Below are positions 1-5,334 of a stretch of 5,334 nt of DNA, piece by piece. The notes under the pieces are model-generated. The model was given only the letters and a program-made list of their open reading frames with translations, searched no databases and was not told the DNA's origin. A program made the position numbers and the translations under genes. The DNA comes from Patescibacteria group bacterium (GTDB taxonomy: Bacteria; Patescibacteriota; Gracilibacteria; BD1-5; UBA2023): assembly GCA_030836665.1 (NCBI GenBank), contig JAUPLX010000068.1, positions 1 to 5,334 on the forward strand. The letters are read 5' to 3'. Numbering within the stretch: the stretch's first letter is position 1; the number at the start of each line of letters is the position of its first letter.

Positions 1-68
1 CCGTTTTCGAAAACGAACGGCTCGTGCACAATTACGAAAACACGCTCCGGCAGGATTGCAAGTGGTAA
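1..68 (+). CDS. C-terminal end of an unidentified protein (partial)
   Basis: The frame starting at base 3 is open to a TAA at 66-68 and reads VFENERLVHNYENTLRQDCK followed by W. Its charged composition and codon choice match the other genes here. A promoter for the next gene begins just after the stop, as expected at a true gene end. Only 21 codons are visible, so no family can be named. The other two plus-strand frames give less protein-like strings and run into the promoter. Moderate confidence that it is coding; function unknown. Confidence 0.55.
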   Translation, partial: VFENERLVHNYENTLRQDCKW

Positions 69-72
69 GGAT

Positions 73-101
73 TTGTAGAGCGGGTGACTAAATGGTATAC
101 T
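73..101 (+). promoter_or_regulatory. Sigma70-type promoter for the 888-residue exported protein
   Basis: A -35-like TTGTAG (73-78) lies exactly 17 bases before a -10 TATACT (96-101), which matches the consensus at five of six positions and is preceded by TGG. Transcription would start near 108, giving a leader of about 25 bases before the ATG at 133. The site sits in the gap between two same-strand genes. No Shine-Dalgarno sequence is visible in the predicted leader. Confidence 0.6.
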
Positions 102-132
102 GCCACGCGTTATTCTCCGGATTCCGACTCGA

Positions 133-2799
133 ATGAACCGCTTCCTTTTTCTCTTCGCCATTCTCGGATTCTCCGGGTTCCTCGCATATTTTTCGCTTTT
201 CCGAACTCCTGAACGGGCGCTCGGAAGCGCCGCCGTGGGCGTAGATATCTCCGATGGCGTCCGATACGTGAAATCTTCCACGGGTTCGATCGACGGGCAA
301 GACCTGTCTTTTTCCGGAAAAACCATCCCGAAAGAGGGGTATCTCCGCCTTTCTCCCATTTCCGGAGTCGCGTACTCCGGGTCTCCCGCTCCCAAGCTCG
401 TCGAAAAATCCGTTTCCATAGGCAAGGGCTTGTATTTCTTCCGGCTCGGCGACGTTTTCCAAGACATCGCCGTGGAACATGCCGATTTCCGCATCAAGAC
501 CCTGAGCCGTGGAAATTTCTACGTCGATTCCAGAAACCCCGAGCTTCTGAAAATATTTTCCGTTTCCGCGCTCCTGACGATCGATCTCCTCGATTCTAAA
601 AAGACCGTAACGACGGCCTACGTGTTTCCGTCGACCTATTTCGGATACGTCCCCTCGTACAATACCCAGCTGAAAGATGCCGACATCCTCCGCGTTTCTA
701 CGGTCAATACGATTCGGTACCTCGACTTAGAGACTCCCGAAAAAGACAATCCGGTCTTCGGAAACGATACGGAAGCCTCCGCGTTCTTCCAGGAGAACAT
801 CCAGTTCGAGCGTTTTCAGGCCGCCGAATTCAAGAAGGCGTACGAAACGGTTTTCCGTCTTTCCGATAACGTTCCGTCATCCGATTTCGCCGAAGAATTC
901 GGATGGTATTTCCTGAACAAAGAAAAAAAATCCGCCATCCTCAAGGGGAAGCTTCTTCGCGATTTGCGCAATCTCGCCATAGGGGAACGTTGCGACGATT
1001 CTAAGAAATGCCAAAACGCGAACCTCGGAATCTCCGCGATTGCGGACACGCTCGCGAAAATGGAGCTGGTCGATCCGCAGCTCCGCACCTTCGGTCTTGC
1101 CGCGATACGGCAGGCGTACTATCTGTCGTACTACGAAGCCCTTGGCCGTAGCGATACGTATTTCCGCTCCAAAACGTCGAACGCGTTCGTTTCGGCGGTC
1201 GTTCGGACGACCCCGGGAATCAACGTCGAGTACGGGGATTACGCCATGCTTTCCGAAATGCACGCCGCCCACTATTACGGCAATACGGACGCCTCGAAGC
1301 TGGACGAATACCTCAGTGCCTACGTGCGTTCCCTCCTTTCCGGAAAAGTCATCCGAAAAACGGAATTCCTTCCGTTCTCGTTTTTTCTCAAGGAGTATCT
1401 CGGTCGGGAAGACCTCCCCATCAGTCGCACGACCCTCGATATCGCGTTCTTTCTCGTAAGCGTCTCCAACGAGTATTACGCGACGCTCGCTTCGGACGAC
1501 CAACGCTTTTCCATCCTGACCGTCCTCTATTATACGTATTCGAAAATCGCCGACCGTATCCGCAAGGCGACGGCGGCGGAATTTCTCGAACAGCGCGACG
1601 GCGGGGAATATATCAAAAAGGAATTCGTGGACGAGGCGGACAATCCGAGCCTTCCGGACGGCTTCGTCGACTCCTTCGATACGCTCGTGAAATCTTTCGA
1701 TTCTTCCTACGCGAAGAAACAGCGCGAACTCTATGCGTCTTTCCTTAGGAAAACCTCCGATAAGAAGATTTCCGACACCTCCACGCTTCTCGACAAATCC
1801 CTGAAGGGGCTTCGCACGCAGTTATCGATCTTCGTCGATTACGGCGCGTACAAGCAGCAGCTTTCCCTCGACGAAGCGAGCCGCCAGGCGAGCGGAATCA
1901 TTTTGGAAAAAGAATTGCCGGACGAGGAAGAAATTCGTGAGTATTTCTCCGTGTTCAACGGAGTGGAGGCACCATCCCTTTTAGTAAAGAACGACTACGC
2001 CAAGGACGGCTACTACGATATCGACGTAACCATCAATAGCCGGAATTTCCATTTCCGCTTCTTCTGGGACAATCACGTCATTGAGAATCTGACGTTTGAG
2101 AACGGCGGCGAGAAGGTCGATACCTTCGTGCACGCCTCAGTATCGCTTGACGAAAAGAAAGAACTCTACCAAAAGCAGGTCGGAATGATCAAACCCGAAG
2201 ACCCGAGATATTCGTTCTACGTTTTCGAAAACTATTTCACGAATGCCTACCTAAGCGACCGCGCTTCCTTCGTCGCGCTTTCGCAGCCGGATTCCGAAGC
2301 CGATACCCCGACGGCGTCTTCTCAGACCATGGATACCGAAACGCTCATCTTCGTCGAACAGAACCTCATTCAAAAAGACTTCCGGAACATCGTCGACACC
2401 TTCCCGATAAACATCGCCAATATCGATGCGAAGATTACCGACCGAACCTGGAACATCAATCTCTCCGGCATTCGGAAAAACATATCCGGCAAGGGGCCGA
2501 CCTACGCGTTGGAATTTTCCGGAAAATACCTCTTCGACCAACATGCGTTCTACCGAATGAACGTGAAACTGCTTGACCCCACTACCCTGCAACCACAATT
2601 GGGCGGAGTTTCCATTCAGATTCTTCCCCGGTCCATACCGCTCAAAGAAATTGACAAACGGACGGACGAGCTCTACGATTACGTCACCCAGTTGGTTTCC
2701 TTGTTCGCGTCGAAGACCCCTTCTTCCGCTATCATCAGCCTTACTTCGGGTAAGCTCATCGTGGATGGCGTGGAATACGACGTCGCCGCTTCTCAATAA
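133..2799 (+). CDS. Large membrane-anchored exported protein of unknown function, FecR-like N-terminal region
   Basis: This 888-residue protein starts with a hydrophobic segment (about residues 3-23, MNRFLFLFAILGFSGFLAYF) with an Arg near the start and no lipobox. It is probably a signal anchor that leaves the rest outside the cytoplasmic membrane. Residues about 95-180 look beta-rich and resemble FecR-type domains (GNFYVD, then KIFSVSALLTIDL and a VFPS motif); this is weak recognition by eye. Residues about 215-620 are mainly helical and rich in Tyr, Lys and Asp. Two similar alpha/beta segments follow (about 597-655 and 735-810, DIDVTINSRNFHF versus NIDAKITDRTWNI), possibly tandem cystatin- or NTF2-like folds. 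The only cysteines are C287 and C293, which could form an exported disulfide. ATG 133 is chosen because it gives the anchor and fits the promoter. It ends in TAA and has no internal TGA. A role in the cell envelope or surface is inferred only. Confidence 0.85.
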   Translation: MNRFLFLFAILGFSGFLAYFSLFRTPERALGSAAVGVDISDGVRYVKSSTGSIDGQDLSFSGKTIPKEGYLRLSPISGVAYSGSPAPKLVEKSVSIGKGLYFFRLGDVFQDIAVEHADFRIKTLSRGNFYVDSRNPELLKIFSVSALLTIDLLDSKKTVTTAYVFPSTYFGYVPSYNTQLKDADILRVSTVNTIRYLDLETPEKDNPVFGNDTEASAFFQENIQFERFQAAEFKKAYETVFRLSDNVPSSDFAEEFGWYFLNKEKKSAILKGKLLRDLRNLAIGERCDDSKKCQNANLGISAIADTLAKMELVDPQLRTFGLAAIRQAYYLSYYEALGRSDTYFRSKTSNAFVSAVVRTTPGINVEYGDYAMLSEMHAAHYYGNTDASKLDEYLSAYVRSLLSGKVIRKTEFLPFSFFLKEYLGREDLPISRTTLDIAFFLVSVSNEYYATLASDDQRFSILTVLYYTYSKIADRIRKATAAEFLEQRDGGEYIKKEFVDEADNPSLPDGFVDSFDTLVKSFDSSYAKKQRELYASFLRKTSDKKISDTSTLLDKSLKGLRTQLSIFVDYGAYKQQLSLDEASRQASGIILEKELPDEEEIREYFSVFNGVEAPSLLVKNDYAKDGYYDIDVTINSRNFHFRFFWDNHVIENLTFENGGEKVDTFVHASVSLDEKKELYQKQVGMIKPEDPRYSFYVFENYFTNAYLSDRASFVALSQPDSEADTPTASSQTMDTETLIFVEQNLIQKDFRNIVDTFPINIANIDAKITDRTWNINLSGIRKNISGKGPTYALEFSGKYLFDQHAFYRMNVKLLDPTTLQPQLGGVSIQILPRSIPLKEIDKRTDELYDYVTQLVSLFASKTPSSAIISLTSGKLIVDGVEYDVAASQ

Positions 2800-2810
2800 C
2801 CCCTCCCCCC

Positions 2811-2903
2811 ATGTCCCGCAAAATCGTCACTTTCGTCGTCGTAATCATATTGCTCGCTTCGATCGTCGTACCTACCATGACCGTTTTTCTCTGAGATAAA
2901 TAG
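2811..2903 (+). CDS. Single-helix membrane micro-peptide, with an in-frame TGA near its end
   Basis: ATG at 2811 opens a small frame 11 bases after the preceding TAA. It begins MSRKIVTFVVVIILLASIVV, a basic start followed by one transmembrane helix that fills most of the peptide. With the standard code it stops at TGA 2892-2894 (27 residues). If TGA is sense, it continues with Asp-Lys to TAG 2901-2903 (30 residues). The hairpin terminator follows 12 bases later, so it would be the last gene of a two-gene transcript with the 888-residue protein. The leader is pure pyrimidine (2800-2810) with no Shine-Dalgarno. No family is recognised. It is supported by position, codon choice and a coherent hydrophobic helix, but is short enough to be chance. 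Confidence 0.5.
2892..2894 (+). other. TGA codon, third candidate for UGA read as sense
   Basis: This TGA follows a CTC codon and is followed by GAT AAA TAG in frame. Alone it could simply be the stop of the 27-residue peptide. It is listed because two TGA codons on the other strand interrupt genes, and here too a TAG lies in frame shortly after. Confidence 0.3.
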
Positions 2904-2915
2904 TCTTCGAGAACG

Positions 2916-2944
2916 AAAAATCCCCGCTTGTCGGGGATTTTTTT
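2916..2944. terminator. Bidirectional Rho-independent terminator
   Basis: AAAAATCCCCG (2916-2926) pairs perfectly with CGGGGATTTTT (2932-2942) around a five-base loop CTTGT, and seven T follow on the plus strand (2938-2944). Read on the minus strand, the same stem is followed by five T. It lies between convergent transcription units, 12 bases after the TAG of the micro-peptide and about 50 bases past the zinc ribbon gene, so it can end both. Confidence 0.92.
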
Positions 2945-2994
2945 ATTTGGCATTTAAGCCTTAATTTTCGCGGACGGTCCTTAACCAGGGAACG

Positions 2995-3648
2995 TTATTT
3001 TCCAGCCTCGGGAATTTCTTCCACGGTAACGATTCCTTTGGGTTTCGATTTCACTTCGGCATCCGCTGCGACCGGCTCTTCTTTTTCTGCGGGTCCGTCC
3101 TTTCCTCCCTTTTCGTTCTTGGAAGATTTTTTTGGAGCCGGTTTCTTCTCCGCGGTCGGCATTACTGGCGGCGTTCCGTCCGATCCGCAGGACGCGCAAA
3201 ATTTCCAATCCTTGTCTTTCGGGGCTCCACAGGCCGGGCATTCGTCGAGGAGCTGTCCGCCGCAGTGGGGGCAATAACGGAAATCTTCGCCCACTTCCGT
3301 ATCGCAATCCGGACATACCGAAACGTATTCGGATTCGGCGATTCCGGCTTCTTCGTAATACCGTTCGGCGAGAGTCGTTCGGGGACGGATGAGCAGATAG
3401 AGCGGAAGTCCGAGAATCGGAGTGAACACGACCACGAGCAACACCGAAAACGTCTGGATGAGCAGGTTTCCCGTCCGGTCCGTAATATCCCGCACGGTCC
3501 ATATCACCGAAGCCAACCAGATGGCGAGGAGATAAGCGGCCGCGATGCGGATGCCCATGTCGAGGGGGGAGTCCGTTCAGAGGACCGTTTTGAGGTTTTC
3601 GTATGCGGCGGGGATGACGCCGCTGAAATCGGGGAGAGTTTCTAGCAT
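2995..3648 (-). CDS. Membrane-anchored double zinc ribbon protein, N-terminus reached only through an in-frame TGA
   Basis: The sure part, from ATG 3558, is 187 residues. It has two transmembrane helices (about 3-21 and 31-57), then two four-cysteine zinc ribbons (C82-x2-C85, C96-x2-C99 and C107-x2-C110, C121-x2-C124), and a Lys/Glu/Pro/Ala-rich charged tail ending in TAA. This fits the double zinc ribbon (DZR) style; the ribbons probably face the cytoplasm and their partner is unknown. The same frame is open upstream through one TGA (3579-3577) to ATG 3648, adding 30 positions that begin [20 protein letters not shown]. That ATG overlaps the TAG of trmD, as in coupled operon genes, and the join runs directly into [12 protein letters not shown] therefore prefer the 217-position form with UGA as sense. 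With the standard code the upstream part would be a 23-codon leader peptide and the gene would start at 3558. It is the last gene of the operon before the shared terminator. No clear Shine-Dalgarno precedes either ATG. Confidence 0.75.
3577..3579 (-). other. In-frame TGA inside the zinc ribbon gene
   Basis: The minus strand reads GTC CTC TGA ACG GAC in the frame of the zinc ribbon protein, seven codons before the internal ATG 3558. The 23 codons upstream use the same codon style and begin at an ATG overlapping the trmD stop. Glycine at this position would give KTVL-G-TDSPLD, a plausible turn before the first membrane helix; tryptophan cannot be excluded from this sequence alone. Confidence 0.6.
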
Positions 3649-4301
3649 GGGGGAGAGAAGAAAGTTTTTTTCCACGTGGCGACGGTTTTCGGGTTTCCGG
3701 AGAGGAGTTCCTTCGGGACCGGCATGTCCCGCCAAATTTCCGGCCTCGTGTAGTGGGGATATTCTTTTCCCCGTCAGAGGGATTCGGAGAAGGATTCTTC
3801 GGTCAGGGATTCTTCCGCGATGACCCCCGGCAACAACCTTACTACCGCATCGGAGAGCACCATGGCCGCTATTTCTCCGGAAGAGAGTACGTAATCGCCG
3901 ATGGAGAGGGCGCGAATGCCGAAATACTCTATTACGCGTTCGTCGATTCCTTCGTAATGTCCGCAGACGAAGACGAGTTCGTCCGGCCCGAGCGCGATTT
4001 CTTCGACGATGCTCTGTTCCACTCTCGTTCCTCGGGGGGTGAGAACGATTTTCGGGAGGGTTTTCCCCGCTCCGGAATCGATTTCTTCGAGCAGGCGGGC
4101 GAGGGGTTCGGGCTCTATGACCATTCCCGGAAAACCGCCATAGGGCCTCCGGTCGACGCGTCTCGTGGGGCGGGTCGAATAGTCGGCGAGATTATGGAAG
4201 ACCGGTTCGAAACGTTTTTCCCGGATGGCCCGTCCGACGATGCTCTCTGAAAAGTAGCCGGGGAATGCTTCGGGAAAGAGCGTGACGAAATGGATCTTCA
4301 T
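3642..4301 (-). CDS. trmD: tRNA (guanine37-N1)-methyltransferase, with an in-frame TGA before its C-terminal domain
   Basis: TrmD uses S-adenosylmethionine to methylate G37, next to the anticodon, which prevents +1 frameshifting. The SPOUT knot motifs are clear: VTLFPEAF at the start, [11 protein letters not shown] (51-61), TPRGTRVEQ (88-96), [11 protein letters not shown] (113-123) and [11 protein letters not shown] (133-143). R155 in VVRLLPGV fits E. coli Arg154; E169 stands where E. coli has Asp169 (numbering from memory). The frame then meets TGA (3776-3774) after 175 residues, yet continues with [11 protein letters not shown] and VPKELLSGN, typical of the TrmD C-terminal domain, to TAG at 3644-3642. 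The full form is 219 positions, against about 255 in E. coli, lacking the last helices. ATG 4301 lies 2 bases after the FKBP gene's TAG, and its own TAG overlaps the next ATG, so translation is probably coupled. Alternatives are a truncated pseudogene or an error, but there is no frameshift or other decay. Confidence 0.93.
3774..3776 (-). other. In-frame TGA inside trmD
   Basis: The minus strand reads GAA TCC CTC TGA CGG GGA AAA GAA TAT in the trmD frame. Protein motifs on both sides belong to one TrmD, in the right order and spacing, so the codon lies inside the gene. It falls in the linker between SESL and EYPHYTRP, where a flexible residue such as glycine is easily accepted. Thirty-three more codons restore the C-terminal domain core. 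Confidence 0.85.
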
Positions 4302-4303
4302 CC

Positions 4304-5194
4304 CTATTTGATTTCTTTGAGTTCCACTTCGAAAACGAGCGTTTTTCCTGAGAGTTCGTGCGAACGTTCGAGGGTCACGGTCTCCTTTTCGATCTTTTTG
4401 ACGGTATACTTTTCTCCCGAATACATCGCTTCGATCCCCACGGTGAGCTTCTTGCCGTAGAAAGGATTGTTGCGGTTTTCGACTTCGACGGTCACGTTCT
4501 TTTCGTCGAGTTTCAAGATCTTGACCTTATTTCCTTCGAAATCTCCCTCCAAGCCTACGGCGAGTTTCTTGCCGTAGAAGGGGTTCTGGCGGTTTTCGAC
4601 CGTCATCGTGACGTTGCCGCCCTCGATCTTCTCCACCTTTGCCGAAACCCCGCCGGCGGTAATGGTTTCGCCGACCTTCGGAATTTCCCGTCCTTGGTCC
4701 TTGAAGGTCGTTTCCGGAATGTTCACGGTGAAGACGTCCTTGTACTTGTCCCGGGAGACGGTTTCGGTGAATTTGTCTTCGAGCGCTTTTCTCGAAACGA
4801 TTTCTTCGGTTCCCTTCGTTCCGTAGGCGTCTTCCGGAGCGATGCGGAGCGTCTTTTTCTCTCCGACCTTCATTCCGACGACCCCCTGGTCGAAGCCCTT
4901 GATCATCTGTCCGGCCCCTACGGTGAAGAGGAGGGGGGCGTAATCCCGACCGGCATTCAATTTTCCGGCTTTTTCGGCCTCGGACTTGATGGAAGTGTCG
5001 AATACGGTCCCATCCTCGAGTTTTCCGAGATAGTCGACCGCCACGGTATCCCCGGCTTTAACGATGCGGGTCTCCGTTGCCGTGTTTATGTCCGTGACGG
5101 GGGTTACGGACGCGGGGGCGGTATCCGCGGATTTTCCGCAAGAAGAGAGAAGCGCGACGGCTACCGCAGAGGTGACGAGAAGGACTTTGTTCAT
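4304..5194 (-). CDS. FKBP-type peptidyl-prolyl cis-trans isomerase lipoprotein with C-terminal repeats
   Basis: The 296-residue product would help fold exported proteins on the outer face of the membrane. MNKVLLVTSAVAVALLSSCG is a lipoprotein signal with the lipobox LSSC, giving lipidated C19. A short Ser/Thr/Ala/Pro linker leads to an FKBP domain (about 45-125) with DYLGKLEDGTVFDTS, LLFTVGAGQMIKGFDQGVVG and PEDAYG. By family knowledge Y55, F65, D66, F90, F101 and Y124 line the proline pocket. After a spacer (126-180) come three beta-rich repeats (182-220, 221-259, 260-295), the first two carrying NPFYGKK. The last, ending HELSGKTLVFEVELKEIK, resembles the end of the SlyD insert-in-flap region. 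ATG 5194 is preferred over a TTG at 5245 because it starts the signal peptide; the extra 17 codons overlap the predicted promoter. No Shine-Dalgarno is seen. It ends in TAG, 2 bases before trmD, and contains no TGA. Confidence 0.93.
   Translation of the reverse strand: MNKVLLVTSAVAVALLSSCGKSADTAPASVTPVTDINTATETRIVKAGDTVAVDYLGKLEDGTVFDTSIKSEAEKAGKLNAGRDYAPLLFTVGAGQMIKGFDQGVVGMKVGEKKTLRIAPEDAYGTKGTEEIVSRKALEDKFTETVSRDKYKDVFTVNIPETTFKDQGREIPKVGETITAGGVSAKVEKIEGGNVTMTVENRQNPFYGKKLAVGLEGDFEGNKVKILKLDEKNVTVEVENRNNPFYGKKLTVGIEAMYSGEKYTVKKIEKETVTLERSHELSGKTLVFEVELKEIK
4310..4651 (-). repeat. Three tandem 36-39-residue repeats in the FKBP lipoprotein
   Basis: Two copies of the NPFYGKK motif are encoded 117 bases apart, and the bases around them are still closely similar (4443-4483 and 4560-4600), which suggests fairly recent internal duplication or conversion. 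The third, C-terminal copy is shorter and more diverged (SGKTLVFEV). Each unit has a lysine-rich strand, a VT-x-x-V-type strand, an Asn/Arg or Ser/His turn, and a GK-x-L strand. Confidence 0.8.
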
Positions 5195-5218
5195 AGGAAT
5201 GGAAAAAAATACCCCCTG

Positions 5219-5245
5219 ATTGTATGCTTTTTCCGATTTCCGCAA
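5219..5245 (-). promoter_or_regulatory. Probable sigma70-type promoter of the FKBP-trmD-zinc ribbon operon
   Basis: On the minus strand a -10 TACAAT (5224-5219) lies 15-16 bases after a -35-like TTTGCG or TTGCGG (5246-5240). The site lies after the stop of the preceding partial gene. Transcription would start near 5212, leaving a leader of about 18 bases before ATG 5194. The spacing is slightly short, so confidence is moderate. Confidence 0.5.
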
Positions 5246-5274
5246 ATTTTGGAGAGGGCCGCTCCGGGGTATTT

Positions 5275-5334
5275 TTACCGAACGTACACGTCCCCACGGA
5301 GTACGACGAACGATCTATGCGCCATATAGCCCAG
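5275..5334 (-). CDS. C-terminal end of an unidentified protein (partial)
   Basis: From the window edge the minus strand reads LGYMAHRSFVVLRGDVYVR to a TAA at 5277-5275. The codons (TCG TTC GTC GTA CTC) resemble those of the other genes, and the FKBP promoter begins about 30 bases later, as expected at a gene end. With only 19 codons the family cannot be named and chance is possible. It could be the upstream neighbour of the FKBP operon on the same strand. Confidence 0.4.
   Translation of the reverse strand: MGYMAHRSFVVLRGDVYVR

Noticed and set aside
2..15. Perfect 14-base palindrome CGTTTTCGAAAACG
   Set aside because: It lies inside the coding end of the first gene (Val-Phe-Glu-Asn), and TTTTCGAAAA recurs in other genes from the codon style; no sign of an operator.
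309..322. Palindrome TTTTTCCGGAAAAA, with similar ones at 2514-2527 and near 1338
   Set aside because: All are within the 888-residue gene and arise from favoured TCC GGA AAA (Ser-Gly-Lys) and TTC CGG codons; no regular spacing.
877..1503. Minus-strand open frame of 208 codons inside the large gene
   Set aside because: Arg/Val/Glu-rich shadow with no recognisable motif, lying fully within the coherent 888-residue frame.
3774..3776. Selenocysteine as the meaning of the trmD TGA
   Set aside because: The site is in a linker rather than a redox or catalytic position, and the following hairpin lacks a recognisable SECIS loop.
4358..5329. Long 323-codon open frame on the plus strand opposite the FKBP gene
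   Set aside because: It is an antisense shadow of a well-supported lipoprotein gene and its translation is Phe/Asp/Gly-rich with no domain.
1..5334. CRISPR arrays, tRNA or rRNA genes, insertion sequences, attachment sites
   Set aside because: No direct-repeat array, cloverleaf, rRNA-like stretch, transposase frame or terminal inverted repeats were seen; the window is almost fully covered by protein genes.

Overview
The window holds parts or all of seven protein-coding regions with close spacing, roughly even base composition and a strong taste for CTC, TTC and TCC codons. Single-membrane features (lipoprotein signal, membrane-anchored proteins), weak or absent Shine-Dalgarno sites, a short TrmD and a large orphan exported protein suggest an uncultivated small-genome bacterium, most likely from the Patescibacteria/CPR, near the Peregrinibacteria-Gracilibacteria group. 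This placement is inference; no marker rRNA is present.

Plus strand, 1-2944: the last 21 codons of an unidentified gene end at 68. A good sigma70-like promoter (73-101) then drives an 888-residue, N-terminally anchored exported protein of unknown function (133-2799). Eleven bases later comes a tiny one-helix membrane peptide (2811-2903), followed by a bidirectional hairpin terminator (2916-2944) shared with the converging operon. The 50 bases from 2945 to 2994 hold nothing I can recognise.

Minus strand, 5334-2995: the last codons of another unidentified gene end at 5275. A promoter (5245-5219) precedes a three-gene operon: an FKBP-type peptidyl-prolyl isomerase lipoprotein (5194-4304), trmD (4301-3642) and a membrane-anchored double zinc ribbon protein (3648-2995). 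The genes are 2 bases apart and then overlapping.

The main observation is that trmD and the zinc ribbon gene are each interrupted by one in-frame TGA. In trmD the frame after TGA encodes the missing, clearly recognisable C-terminal TrmD domain, ending at a TAG that overlaps an upstream ATG of the zinc ribbon gene. That ATG is itself in frame with the zinc ribbon protein through a second TGA. The micro-peptide has a third TGA two codons before a TAG. All other gene ends in the window use TAA or TAG. The simplest reading is that UGA is a sense codon here, as glycine in Gracilibacteria and Absconditabacteria (code 25). Its use would be rare, since the 888- and 296-residue genes contain none. UGA readthrough is the main alternative.
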